DNA of 64,000 nt from JANXQE01 sp035651635. GTDB taxonomy: Bacteria > Verrucomicrobiota > Verrucomicrobiia > Limisphaerales > UBA8199. The notes under the pieces were generated by a model. It was not told the origin of the DNA and did not search any database. It saw nothing but the letters and a program-made list of their open reading frames with translations. The stretch lies in the NCBI GenBank assembly GCA_035651635.1, contig DASRFK010000085.1, positions 62,001-126,000 on the forward strand, given 5' to 3'. Made by a program: the position numbers and the translations under genes. The stretch's first letter is position 1, and each line of letters opens with the position of its first letter. Positions 1 to 8,844 of this stretch are shown in pieces.

Positions 1-284
1 TGACGAAGGTGCTCAGGCAGGCCGGCGGTGGCGAGGGCTCGCTCCAGGTTATCGATGACGGGCAGCAGGTCGCGAATGAATCCTTCCTTTTGGGCGGCCG
101 CCCGTCGGTCAACCTCCTGGGCAGTGCGTTTACGGAAATTATCGAAATCTGCTGCCAGGCGCAGGTGACGGTCTTGGAGTTCAGCCAGTTCCTTTGCCTC
201 CGCAGGCAGATCCTCCTGTGCTGTCGCGCGGCCGTTGGCAGAGCCGTCGCCATCGGCGGGTGTATCGTCTCGTGGTGCATTCAT
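1..284 (-). CDS. grpE: GrpE nucleotide exchange factor, 3'-truncated by the window edge
   Basis: GrpE is the nucleotide exchange factor that releases ADP from DnaK in the cytosolic Hsp70 cycle. About 94 N-terminal codons are visible. After an acidic, low-complexity start comes a helical segment containing RHLRLAADFDNFRKRT and then FIRDLLPVIDNLERAL. This is the conserved GrpE core signature, where the long dimerisation helix meets the helical-bundle region. The ATG at 284-282 overlaps the stop of the upstream S30AE-sigma gene as ATGA, so translational coupling is likely. It is the last visible gene of the dnaK-clpB-zwf stress operon. The exchange-active beta domain lies outside the window. Identification is from the motif; the function is known for the family. 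Confidence 0.93.
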   Translation of the reverse strand, partial: MNAPRDDTPADGDGSANGRATAQEDLPAEAKELAELQDRHLRLAADFDNFRKRTAQEVDRRAAAQKEGFIRDLLPVIDNLERALATAGLPEHLR

Positions 285-1339
285 ACCCGGGCACCCATTG
301 CGGTTGAATCTTCAAGCAAAGCGTGACGGACGCGCTGTCGCAGCGCGGAGATTGTTTCCTTGACCCGGGCGAGCGGTTGGCCGGTGGCGTGAGCGATTTC
401 CTCCGGCTCAAGCCCCTCGACGTAGTATAGCTCAAAGACTTCGCGTTCCGCGCGTGGCCAGTGCTTGATATCCTGTTGGAGTTGTTCGAGCGCCTCCTTT
501 TCCGCCAGGATTTCATCCGGCGGCAGGGCTTCGGAATTGGGCACAATGTCCTCAGTGCGGATGACTTGCGGCTCCATTTTCTTTTCCACAAACTCCTCAA
601 GGGGTTGCAGGTTTTGTTCGCCGAGTTCCGGCAACTTCACAGGTTTTTCAGTGGGAACTTCGGTCACCTCCTTCTCCTTGACGAGCTCACGGCGGCGTTT
701 GAGTTCTTCATGAATAAGGTGATAAAACCAAACCAGCCAGCCCATATCGTTCGGGCGTGTGGCATAGGTGGCGATCGCGCGCCGTGCCACCTCATCCACA
801 ATGGCGCGCGCGTCCAGCGCACCTGCGGGAATATCGCCGGCCAGTTCGTCATGGCGGATGTGGCGGCGCGCGTGCCGTAACAACTCCCGGTAATGATACT
901 GTAACAGCTCACGGATGACGTCCTCGCGGTTTTGGGGCCCGGTGCCCGCGGGCTGAGGCTGCTGCGCAAAACCTGCGCTTTTGAGCTGGCGCCGCAACTC
1001 TTCCCGGCGGGCCTTGCGCTTCCAAAGGCGCTCGCCCCGCGCCGTGGATTTAAACTTCTCAAGTTCCCGCAGCAGGCTCTTAACGGCTTCGTCGAAAGCC
1101 GTGATGAGCCCTTCTCCAGACTGAGCGGTGTGCAAAATGGCCGAAGGCACTCGCAAGGTCAGCTTGACATTGTGCGGGGGCGTTCCCGACCCGCGCTCGA
1201 GCACAATCTGGAGGTGAACGGCGTCGGGGGGAAAATGCTTGAGATGCCTCTCGAGTTTGGAAATTTTCTGGCGGAGCTTTTTCTCGAGCGATTCGTCTTT
1301 TTCAACGTTCTTGGTAACCAGATTCCAGCTAAAAGTCAT
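281..1339 (-). CDS. S30AE (HPF/RaiA-like) domain fused to sigma-70-like regions
   Basis: The protein has 352 residues from the chosen start. Residues 1-105 look like an S30AE ribosome-hibernation domain, with a beta-alpha-beta-beta-beta-alpha layout that ends AFDEAVKSLLRELEKF. After a basic linker, residues about 138-222 resemble sigma-70 region 2 (RELLRHARRHIRHDELAGDI, VDEVARRA, WFYHLIHEEL). Residues about 278-342 are a clear sigma region 4 helix-turn-helix (LPPDEILAEKEAL, FELYYVEGLEPEEIA, VKETISALRQRVRHAL). The ATG at 1339 is chosen because AGGAGA lies just upstream; an in-frame start 14 codons earlier lacks a site. The gene sits 68 bp after zwf and overlaps grpE by ATGA. Normal HPF proteins are about 100-190 aa and have no sigma module. 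Whether it binds ribosomes, RNA polymerase or both is unknown; the roles are inferred. Confidence 0.85.
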   Translation of the reverse strand: MTFSWNLVTKNVEKDESLEKKLRQKISKLERHLKHFPPDAVHLQIVLERGSGTPPHNVKLTLRVPSAILHTAQSGEGLITAFDEAVKSLLRELEKFKSTARGERLWKRKARREELRRQLKSAGFAQQPQPAGTGPQNREDVIRELLQYHYRELLRHARRHIRHDELAGDIPAGALDARAIVDEVARRAIATYATRPNDMGWLVWFYHLIHEELKRRRELVKEKEVTEVPTEKPVKLPELGEQNLQPLEEFVEKKMEPQVIRTEDIVPNSEALPPDEILAEKEALEQLQQDIKHWPRAEREVFELYYVEGLEPEEIAHATGQPLARVKETISALRQRVRHALLEDSTAMGARV

Positions 1340-1407
1340 GAGCGTCTCCTGTTTAAGATAGTTATGTGTTCGCAAAACCAATGGCTGTCACGGTGATGAA
1401 GCGAAGC

Positions 1408-3030
1408 TCATTCGATGGTCCTCCACTGATGTCCGTTGCGCGCGAGCAACTCGTCCGCCTGCCTGGGTCCCCAGGACCCGGGCGAATAATTGGGAAAATC
1501 GCGCGGGGGCAGAGCCTGCCACACATCCAGTACCGGGGTGACGACGGCCCATCCGGCCTCCACCATGTCCGCGCGCTGGAACAGCGTCGCATCGCCGATC
1601 ATACAATCGTAGATGAGCCGCTCATAGCCGGTGCTGGGGATGGTCCCGAAATAATCGGCGTACTGGAAATCCATCTCGACCGCGCCCAGCCGCATGATCG
1701 GCCCCGGAACTTTTGCCCCAAAGCAAAGCGACATCCCTTCGTCCGGATGAATGTGAACGATGAGTTGGTTGCTTTGCAGGCAGGCGACGGGCGTCCCTCG
1801 AAACAATTGAAACGGAGCCCGTTTGAAGTGGATGGCGATCTCCGTAACGCGCTTGGCGAGGCGCTTGCCGGTGCGCAAATAAAATGGCACGTCCGCCCAA
1901 CGCCAGTTGTCAATCACCAGCTTGAGGGCGACAAAGGTTTCGGTGTTTGAATCGGACCCGACGTTGGGTTCGTCGCGATAACCGGGCACGGGCTTCCCGT
2001 CAAGCTGTCCTTTGGCGTATTGGCCGCGGACAGCCAGAGTTAGGACTTCTTCCGGCTTTGGCCGTTGCAGCGAGTGGAGCAGCTTGGCTTGTTCGTCGCG
2101 CACCGCGTTGGGGTCGAAGGAAACAGGCGGCTCCATGCCCATCAAAGAGATGAGTTGAAAAAGATGGTTCGGCACCATGTCGCGCAACGCTCCTGCCGTG
2201 TCGTAATAACCACCGCGCGAACCGACGCCGTCACGCCCGGCCGCGGTGATCTGCACCTGGTCGATGTAGCGACGGTTCCAAATCGGCTCGAATAGGCCAT
2301 TGGCAAAACGGAAAATGATGATGTTCTGCACGGTCTCCTTGCCCAGGTAATGATCGATTCGATGAATCTGCCGCTCGTCAATGACTTGCCTAATCTGCGC
2401 GTTGAGCGCCCGCGCCGATTGCAGGTCGCGTCCAAAGGGCTTTTCGATGACGACCCGGCGCCACGACTCCCGTGATTCCTTCATCAAGCCCGCCGCTCCC
2501 AGCTGTTCGATGATCTTCCCGAAAAATTGCGGCGGGACGGCCAGGTAGAATAAAGCGTTGCCTTGTGTGTCATACCGTTTTTCCGACTGGGCAATCTGCT
2601 CCTTGAGGCGTTCATAAGCGGAGGGATCCTCAGAATCGCCGCGCACGCAATACAGGCGCCCGCGAATCCATTTCCACACGTCCGAAGACACCGTGCTGGC
2701 GGCAAGCTCTTTGACCCCCTCGGTCAATTCGTTCCGAAATTGCTCGGTGGTGAACTCCTTGCGCGCGAATCCGATGATCGCGAAATGGTCTGTCAACAAT
2801 TTCGCGGACGCCAGGTTGCACAGTGCCGGGATCAGTTTGCGCCTGGTCAGGTCACCCGTTGCTCCGAAGATTATCATCACGCATGGATCGGCAGTGCGAG
2901 CCGGGCGCTCGTCCCAAAACTCTGCTCGCCGATGGGTGTTCCACCCCGGAACCTGAGGACAAACCCTGTCGTCAGGTTCGCGCCGCCGTGCTGACGTTTG
3001 GCCGGGTTTGTTTGCGGTAGGGGTGTTCAT
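1408..3030 (-). CDS. zwf: Glucose-6-phosphate 1-dehydrogenase
   Basis: This is the first enzyme of the oxidative pentose phosphate pathway, oxidising glucose-6-phosphate to 6-phosphogluconolactone and making NADPH in the cytosol. The 540-residue protein has the dinucleotide-binding motif GATGDLTRRKL at 56-66, EKPFG at 196-200 and the active-site signature RIDHYLGKE at 224-232. The C-terminal half is the usual G6PD dimer/substrate domain. The N-terminus carries about 50 residues more than typical members, so a later start is possible, but GAGG lies 9-12 nt before the ATG at 3030. It sits 26 bp downstream of clpB and 68 bp upstream of the S30AE-sigma gene. Its place in a chaperone operon suggests NADPH supply for thiol-based peroxide defence during stress (inference). 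Confidence 0.95.
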   Translation of the reverse strand: MNTPTANKPGQTSARRREPDDRVCPQVPGWNTHRRAEFWDERPARTADPCVMIIFGATGDLTRRKLIPALCNLASAKLLTDHFAIIGFARKEFTTEQFRNELTEGVKELAASTVSSDVWKWIRGRLYCVRGDSEDPSAYERLKEQIAQSEKRYDTQGNALFYLAVPPQFFGKIIEQLGAAGLMKESRESWRRVVIEKPFGRDLQSARALNAQIRQVIDERQIHRIDHYLGKETVQNIIIFRFANGLFEPIWNRRYIDQVQITAAGRDGVGSRGGYYDTAGALRDMVPNHLFQLISLMGMEPPVSFDPNAVRDEQAKLLHSLQRPKPEEVLTLAVRGQYAKGQLDGKPVPGYRDEPNVGSDSNTETFVALKLVIDNWRWADVPFYLRTGKRLAKRVTEIAIHFKRAPFQLFRGTPVACLQSNQLIVHIHPDEGMSLCFGAKVPGPIMRLGAVEMDFQYADYFGTIPSTGYERLIYDCMIGDATLFQRADMVEAGWAVVTPVLDVWQALPPRDFPNYSPGSWGPRQADELLARNGHQWRTIE

Positions 3031-3056
3031 GGGCAGCCTCGGGTTCCCGCCACTGA

Positions 3057-5684
3057 TCAGGACTCTTTCTTTCGTTTGAGCGGCGCGGCCTCAAAGACAA
3101 GTGCGCCCTTTTTGAAGTCAACCGTCACGTGGCTGGCTTCGCTGATTTCGCCGCTGAGGATCTTTCGCGCCAGTGCCGTCTCGATTTGACGCTGAAGGAA
3201 GCGTTTCAGCGGGCGCGCTCCATAAACGGGGTCGTAGCCCTCCCGCGCTACATACTCCTTCGCCGCCTCGCTTAGTTCCAACTCGATCTGCCGATCGGCC
3301 AAACGTTGACGAAGCAACTTGAGCTGCAGGTCCACAATCTTTTTGATTTCCGCCAGAGTCAAAGGCTTGAAAAGGACGATATCGTCCACGCGGTTCAGAA
3401 ATTCCGGTCGGAAATGGGCGCGCAGTTCCTCCAGCACTTTCTTGCGCACGTCTTCGGCGATTTGGCCCTGTTCGTTTGCATTCTCGATCAGCAACGGGCT
3501 GCCGATGTTGGACGTCATGATGAGGATCGTGTTCTTAAAATCCACGGTGCGGCCCTGGTTGTCGGTGAGCCGGCCATCGTCGAGGATTTGCAGAAGCACG
3601 TTGAACACGTCATGATGTGCTTTCTCGATTTCATCAAACAATACCACGGTGTAAGGCCGGCGGCGGACCGCTTCGGTGAGTTGCCCGCCTTCCTCGTAGC
3701 CGACGTATCCGGGTGGTGCGCCAATCAACCGGGCTACGGCGTGTTTCTCCATGTATTCGCTCATATCGATGCGAATCATGTTATCTTCGCTGTCGAACAA
3801 CGATTCGGCCAGGGCGCGGGCCAGCTCGGTTTTTCCCACCCCGGTCGGGCCGAGGAAAATAAACGAGCCGATGGGCCGCTTTGGATCTTTGAGGCCGGAG
3901 CGGGCGCGAATCACGGCATCGGCCACCGTCTGCACCGCTTCGTCCTGGCCGATCACGCGCTCATGAAGAATCTGGTCGAGCCGCAACAGTTTTTCTTTCT
4001 CGCCTTCGAGCAGGCGCGAGACAGGAATCCCGGTCCAGCGCGCTACCACCTCTGCGACTTCGTCGGGTGTGACTTCTTCCCGTAAGAGACGGCTGCCTGC
4101 CTTTCCCGCCATCTTGGCTTCGAGTTCCTTGAGCTGGGCTTCGAGTTGCGGGATTTTGCCGTACTGAAATTCGGCCACGCGCCGCAGGTCGCTCTGCCGC
4201 TGCGCCTTCTCCATCTCCGTGCGGGCAAGTTCGAGGGCTTCGCGAAGTTTTTGCACGTCCTCGAGGCCGCGTTTTTCCGACTCCCATTGGGCTTTGAGGG
4301 CGTCACGCTGGCTCTTGAGATTGGCAAATTCCTTTTCCAGCGCGGCCAGGCGCTCCTTGCTGGCTCGGTCTTTTTCCTTGCGCAGAGCCTCACGCTCGAT
4401 TTCCAGCTGGAGCAAGCGCCGTTCGAGCTGCTCCAATTCTTCCGGCATGGACTCCATTTCGGTGCGCAGCTTGGCCGCCGCTTCGTCAATGAGGTCGATG
4501 GCCTTGTCCGGCAGGAAGCGATCGGTAATGTAACGATGGGAGAGTTGCGCGGCGGCGACCAGCGCCGCGTCCTGAATGCGCACGCCGTGGTGTAATTCGT
4601 AACGCTCCCGCAAGCCCCGCAGGATGGAGATCGTGTCCTCGACGCTCGGTTCGTTGACCAGGATCGGCTGGAAGCGCCGTTCCAGCGCGGCATCCTTCTC
4701 AATGTACTTGCGATACTCGTCGAGGGTGGTTGCGCCGATGCAATGCAGCTCGCCCCGCGCAAGCATCGGCTTGAGCATGTTGCCCGCGTCCATGGCTCCT
4801 TCCGCCTTGCCGGCCCCGACCATCGTGTGAATTTCGTCAATGAAGATAGTGATCTGTCCCTGAGCTTTGGAGATTTCCTGGAGGACGGCTTTGAGGCGCT
4901 CCTCGAATTCGCCGCGATACTTTGCGCCAGCAATGAGCGCGCTCAGGTCGAGCGCGATGAGCCGTTTGTCTTTAAGACTTTCGGGCACGTCTCCGATGAC
5001 AATCCGGCGAGCCAAGCCTTCGACGATCGCAGTTTTGCCTACGCCCGGTTCGCCGATCAGCACCGGATTGTTCTTAGTACGGCGGGACAAGACCTGGATG
5101 CAGCGCCGGATTTCCGCATCGCGACCGATAACGGGATCGAGTTTGTTCTGCTGCGCAAGCTTGGTGAGGTCGCGCCCGTACTTCTGCAGGGCCTCGTAGG
5201 TGGCTTCAGGATTCGCGCTGGTCACGCGCTGATTGCCGCGTACTTCGATCAGTCCCTGAAGGAAGTCGTCCCGGCGAACATCGAGTTCTTTGAAGATCCG
5301 GCCAATGCCTGTCGTGGCGGGCTCGTCAAACATCGCCAGGACCAGGTGTTCCACTGACACATATTCGTCCTTGAGCTTCTTCGCTTCGTCCTGCGCCTTG
5401 ACGAGCAGCTTGTTCAGTCGTTGCGTGACGTAGAGACCCTGTCCGGTGGTGCTGTCAGCCGAAACGCGTGGAATGCGGTTAATTTCCTCTTCCAGTTTGT
5501 GCTTGAGCAAATCCGGCGAGACCTTGGCCTTCTCGAACAAAGTTGGGATGAGCCCACCCTCCTGTTCGAGCAAGGCGAGCATCAAGTGCTCAACATCGAC
5601 GGCCTGATGTTGATTGCGCGTGGCAACGTTCTGGGCCTCGGCAAGCGCACTCTGGGATTTCTCCGTGAACTTGCTTAGGTCCAT
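3057..5684 (-). CDS. clpB: ClpB disaggregase (Hsp100)
   Basis: This AAA+ disaggregase works with DnaK to rescue aggregated proteins. The 875-residue reading from ATG 5684 starts MDLSKFTEKS, the usual ClpB beginning; a GTG nine codons upstream (5711) is possible but matches the family less well. In order it has a double Clp_N domain (about 1-145), NBD1 with Walker A GEPGVGKT at 211-218 and the Walker B segment IFIDEIHT, a long coiled-coil M-domain rich in E/K/R (about 400-525), NBD2 with a second Walker A GPTGVGKT, and the C-terminal D2-small domain. The M-domain separates it from ClpA/ClpC, and no ClpP-binding loop is evident. It is 79 bp downstream of dnaK and 26 bp upstream of zwf. Confidence 0.96.
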   Translation of the reverse strand: MDLSKFTEKSQSALAEAQNVATRNQHQAVDVEHLMLALLEQEGGLIPTLFEKAKVSPDLLKHKLEEEINRIPRVSADSTTGQGLYVTQRLNKLLVKAQDEAKKLKDEYVSVEHLVLAMFDEPATTGIGRIFKELDVRRDDFLQGLIEVRGNQRVTSANPEATYEALQKYGRDLTKLAQQNKLDPVIGRDAEIRRCIQVLSRRTKNNPVLIGEPGVGKTAIVEGLARRIVIGDVPESLKDKRLIALDLSALIAGAKYRGEFEERLKAVLQEISKAQGQITIFIDEIHTMVGAGKAEGAMDAGNMLKPMLARGELHCIGATTLDEYRKYIEKDAALERRFQPILVNEPSVEDTISILRGLRERYELHHGVRIQDAALVAAAQLSHRYITDRFLPDKAIDLIDEAAAKLRTEMESMPEELEQLERRLLQLEIEREALRKEKDRASKERLAALEKEFANLKSQRDALKAQWESEKRGLEDVQKLREALELARTEMEKAQRQSDLRRVAEFQYGKIPQLEAQLKELEAKMAGKAGSRLLREEVTPDEVAEVVARWTGIPVSRLLEGEKEKLLRLDQILHERVIGQDEAVQTVADAVIRARSGLKDPKRPIGSFIFLGPTGVGKTELARALAESLFDSEDNMIRIDMSEYMEKHAVARLIGAPPGYVGYEEGGQLTEAVRRRPYTVVLFDEIEKAHHDVFNVLLQILDDGRLTDNQGRTVDFKNTILIMTSNIGSPLLIENANEQGQIAEDVRKKVLEELRAHFRPEFLNRVDDIVLFKPLTLAEIKKIVDLQLKLLRQRLADRQIELELSEAAKEYVAREGYDPVYGARPLKRFLQRQIETALARKILSGEISEASHVTVDFKKGALVFEAAPLKRKKES

Positions 5685-5763
5685 AGGCGTATTATTCTCG
5701 CGTCGCGCCACCTCGAGCTGCGGCGCGACGCGAGCCGATTGTAGTTTCCCTCAAGTGCGAAGG

Positions 5764-7683
5764 TCAGCGGCGGCTGCTGTCTTCCACGACCTCGGCATCC
5801 ACTACGTCATCCTCCTGGCGCTCCGGGCGGGCCTGGCCGCTATCCCTTGTGCCGGGCGGCGGCTTTTGTTGAGAGGCGGCTTTGTACAACGCGGCCGAGA
5901 CGGATTGCCAGACTTCATTGAGCCGGGCACTGGCGGATTTCATCGCCGCGGCATCCTCACGTTTGATCGCCTCCTTGGCCTCGGTGATGGCCTCCTCGAT
6001 TTTGCGGCGGTCGGCTTCCGAGATCTTGCCCGCGTTGTCGCGCAGCATTTTCTCTGACCGATACACGGCGCTGTCGGCTTCGTTGCGCGCCTCGATTTCC
6101 TCGCGTTTCTGTTTGTCCTCCTCCGCGTGTATTTCCGCGTCTCGCTGCATTTTATCGATATCCTGTTTCGAGAGCCCGCTGCTGGCGGTGATCGTAATCT
6201 TCTGTTCTTTGCCCGTACCCAGGTCCTTAGCGCTTACATGCAGGATGCCGTTGGCATCGATATCGAAAGCCACTTCGATTTGAGGCACGCCCCGAGGGGC
6301 GGGCGGGATGTCGGTCAATTGGAATCGGCCGATGGTTTTGTTGTCTTTGGCCAACGGGCGTTCGCCCTGTAACACATGGACCTCAACACCGGGTTGGTTG
6401 TCCGAAGCCGTGCTGAACACCTCCGACTTTCGGGTTGGAATAGTAGTGTTGCGGTCAATCAGTTTCGTCGTAACACCCCCCAAGGTCTCGATACCAAGCG
6501 AAAGCGGAGTGACATCGAGCAGGACAACGTCCTTCACATCGCCCTTAAGGACACCGGCCTGAATGGCCGCGCCGACGGCGACTACCTCATCCGGGTTTAC
6601 CCCCTGGTGCGGCGGTTTGTTGATCAGCGAGCGGGCGATCTCCACGATTCGCGGCATCCGGGTCATGCCCCCGACCATCACCAGTTCGTCAATGTCGTCG
6701 GTCGTTACACCGGCATCCTTTAAACAAGCCTTCACCGGTGGGATTGTCCGCTCGGAAAGGTCTTCACATAATTGTTCCATCTTCGCCCGTGTCAACTTGA
6801 GCTGGATATGTTTCGGGCCGCTGGCGTCCGCCGTGATGAAGGGGAGATTGATTTCATATTCTGTCACATTCGAGAGTGCGATCTTGGCTTTTTCGGCTTC
6901 TTCCTTGATGCGCTGTAACGCGTCCGGTTGCTTGCGCAAATCCATGCCGTTGGATTTCTTGAACTCGTCCAAAATCCAATCCATGATCCGCGCATCCCAG
7001 TCGTCCCCGCCAAGATGGGTATCGCCATTGGTCGCCTTGACTTCAAAAACCCCTTCGCCGATGTCGAGCACTGAAATGTCGAACGTGCCGCCGCCGAGGT
7101 CGAACACGGCTACCTGTTCATTTTTCTTCTTGTCCAACCCGTAAGCCAGGGAAGCGGCCGTGGGCTCGTTGACGATGCGTAATACCTCCAGGCCGGCGAT
7201 GCGGCCGGCGTCTTTGGTGGCCTGGCGCTGCGAATCGTTAAAGTACGCAGGAACCGTAATGACAGCCTGGGTGATTTTGTCTCCCAGCCGCACTTCGGCA
7301 TCGGCTTTCAGTTTCGAGAGAATCATCGCGGAAATCTCCGGCGGGCTGAACTGTTTCGGTCGGCCGCCGACTTCGACCTCTACTGCCGCGTCGCCGTTTT
7401 GGGCGCGGACGACTTTGTAGGGAACGCGCTTGATTTCTTCCTGCACCTCATCGTATTTGCGGCCCATGAAGCGTTTAATGGAATAGATGGTATTCCGTGA
7501 GTTTGTGATGGCCTGCCGTTTGGCCGCATCGCCGACAATTCGCTCGCCGGATTTGGTGAACGCAACCACGGAAGGGGTGGTCCGTTTGCCTTCCGAGTTT
7601 TCCAGCACAGAGGGTTCGCCGCCTTCCATGACGGCCATGCATGAATTAGTGGTGCCGAGATCGATACCGATGACTTTTGGCAT
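5764..7683 (-). CDS. dnaK: Molecular chaperone DnaK (Hsp70)
   Basis: This is the ATP-dependent Hsp70 chaperone of the cytosol. At 639 residues it has normal DnaK length. It begins MPKVIGIDLGTTNSC, with the phosphate-1 loop, and contains the phosphate-2 signature VFDLGGGTFDIS and the adenosine motif VGGMTRMP. The interdomain linker segment DVVLLDVTPLSLGIE is followed by the substrate-binding beta domain and the alpha lid. The C-terminus is acidic then basic (DAEVVEDSSRR). GrpE and ClpB follow in the same operon, but no dnaJ is seen in the window. Upstream, 39 bp separate it from the DsbA-like gene. Because it is embedded in a dedicated stress operon, it could be a second DnaK copy in the genome; this cannot be tested here. 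Confidence 0.97.
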   Translation of the reverse strand: MPKVIGIDLGTTNSCMAVMEGGEPSVLENSEGKRTTPSVVAFTKSGERIVGDAAKRQAITNSRNTIYSIKRFMGRKYDEVQEEIKRVPYKVVRAQNGDAAVEVEVGGRPKQFSPPEISAMILSKLKADAEVRLGDKITQAVITVPAYFNDSQRQATKDAGRIAGLEVLRIVNEPTAASLAYGLDKKKNEQVAVFDLGGGTFDISVLDIGEGVFEVKATNGDTHLGGDDWDARIMDWILDEFKKSNGMDLRKQPDALQRIKEEAEKAKIALSNVTEYEINLPFITADASGPKHIQLKLTRAKMEQLCEDLSERTIPPVKACLKDAGVTTDDIDELVMVGGMTRMPRIVEIARSLINKPPHQGVNPDEVVAVGAAIQAGVLKGDVKDVVLLDVTPLSLGIETLGGVTTKLIDRNTTIPTRKSEVFSTASDNQPGVEVHVLQGERPLAKDNKTIGRFQLTDIPPAPRGVPQIEVAFDIDANGILHVSAKDLGTGKEQKITITASSGLSKQDIDKMQRDAEIHAEEDKQKREEIEARNEADSAVYRSEKMLRDNAGKISEADRRKIEEAITEAKEAIKREDAAAMKSASARLNEVWQSVSAALYKAASQQKPPPGTRDSGQARPERQEDDVVDAEVVEDSSRR

Positions 7684-7722
7684 AAAATACGTGTGTTAAT
7701 GGTTGAGGTTGTTTCAGGAGGT

Positions 7723-8283
7723 TCACCGAACTGAAGGTGACTGCGTAAGCGCCGCGAGGAGCGGATCGAGACCGCGCGCGCCATCGTATCGCTCGCCATT
7801 GATGAAAAAGCTCGGCGTGCCGTTGACACCTCCCCGAATCCCACTCTTAAAATCTTCGCGAATGCGCGCCGCATGGGCGCCGGCCCGGACTTCGCCGACC
7901 AGGCGCCGAGCATCGAGGCTCAGAGCTGTGGCATAACGGGCGAGATCCTCGATGTCGAGGGCATCCTGGTTTTCGAAGAGCGCGTCGTGCATTTCCCAAA
8001 AACTACCTTGGGCGCCGGCGGCCTCGGCCGCCTCGGCGGCATCCTCGGCGTGCGGGTGCATGTTCACCAGAGGGAAATTGCGAAATGCGAAACACAGGTT
8101 ATCGCCCAGACGCTGCTGGATCGCCTTAACGACGGGATAAACCTCCCCGCAAAAGGGGCACTCGTAGTCGCCGTACTCGACCAGCGCAATGGACGCCTCA
8201 ATCGGTCCCTGGATATGGTCGCGTCCGGCGACCGGCAGGGTGAGTTTCGATACTGGAATCGTTCTGGGAGAGGACGTGCTCAT
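7723..8283 (-). CDS. DsbA-family thioredoxin-fold protein (cytosolic)
   Basis: This 186-residue thiol oxidoreductase or disulfide isomerase-like protein is of the Thioredoxin_4/DsbA type. The active site CPFC lies at 42-45 within VEYGDYECPFCGEVYP, and the cis-proline loop GVNGTPSFF is near residue 152. An inserted helical domain (residues about 75-140) lies between them, as in DsbA. No signal peptide or membrane segment is visible, so it should act in the cytosol. The ATG overlaps the stop of the peroxiredoxin gene (ATGA, 8280-8283), indicating coupling; it could recycle or cooperate with that peroxiredoxin, but this is inference. It is followed 39 bp later by dnaK. Similar short proteins are often annotated as DsbA family or NhaA-linked oxidoreductases. 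Confidence 0.88.
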   Translation of the reverse strand: MSTSSPRTIPVSKLTLPVAGRDHIQGPIEASIALVEYGDYECPFCGEVYPVVKAIQQRLGDNLCFAFRNFPLVNMHPHAEDAAEAAEAAGAQGSFWEMHDALFENQDALDIEDLARYATALSLDARRLVGEVRAGAHAARIREDFKSGIRGGVNGTPSFFINGERYDGARGLDPLLAALTQSPSVR

Positions 8284-8807
8284 TTGGCCACCTCTTTGGG
8301 CTGCAGAGTTTCCAACGCCGAAAGAATTCCCGCTGCCCCGGGATTTACCCCGACAGGCGAAACATAGCTCCAGTGCACTTTTCCGTCCGGATCGAGGACG
8401 AACAACGCCCGTTCGCTCACACCATCGCCGTTGCGATACACCCCGTAGCTTTGCGCCACCGCGCCTTTAGGCTCAAAATCCGCCAGCAGAGGGAAGTGCA
8501 GTTTTCGATCCCTGCTGAACGCCGCGTGACACCATGCGCCGTCTACTGAAAGACCGAGCAATTCCGCCCCGAACTGTTGAAACTCGGGCAGGATCTCGTT
8601 ATACAGCGTCATCTGGTCACCACAAACGGGACTCCAATCGGCCGGATAGAAGGCGAGGATCACAGGGCATCCGCGAAAGTCCCTAAGGCTGACGAATTGG
8701 TCGGGGGTGCTTCGCAGTGTGAAATCCGGAGCGTCTGTTCCCGGCGGCAAGGCCGCGTTCTTGGACCCTTTCGGGTACATCTGTTTGTACTTGGTTTCTT
8801 GGTTCAT
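8280..8807 (-). CDS. Peroxiredoxin (AhpC/TSA family)
   Basis: This is a thiol peroxidase that reduces H2O2 or organic peroxides. The 175-residue protein has the peroxiredoxin fold, with the peroxidatic cysteine at residue 62 in FYPADWSPVCGDQ, followed by GLSVDGAWCHAAF and FPLLADFEPKG. Cys47 and the Cys of AWCHAAF are other thiols that might resolve the sulfenic acid; which one does cannot be told from sequence. A good Shine-Dalgarno site (AGGAGA) precedes the ATG at 8807. The gene starts 37 bp after the serine protease gene and overlaps the DsbA-like gene by 4 bp. It is part of the stress operon and links oxidative defence with the chaperones. Confidence 0.92.
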   Translation of the reverse strand: MNQETKYKQMYPKGSKNAALPPGTDAPDFTLRSTPDQFVSLRDFRGCPVILAFYPADWSPVCGDQMTLYNEILPEFQQFGAELLGLSVDGAWCHAAFSRDRKLHFPLLADFEPKGAVAQSYGVYRNGDGVSERALFVLDPDGKVHWSYVSPVGVNPGAAGILSALETLQPKEVAK

Positions 8808-8844
8808 AATTTTTGTCTCCTGTTTTGTTAAAGTAGATGTTCCG

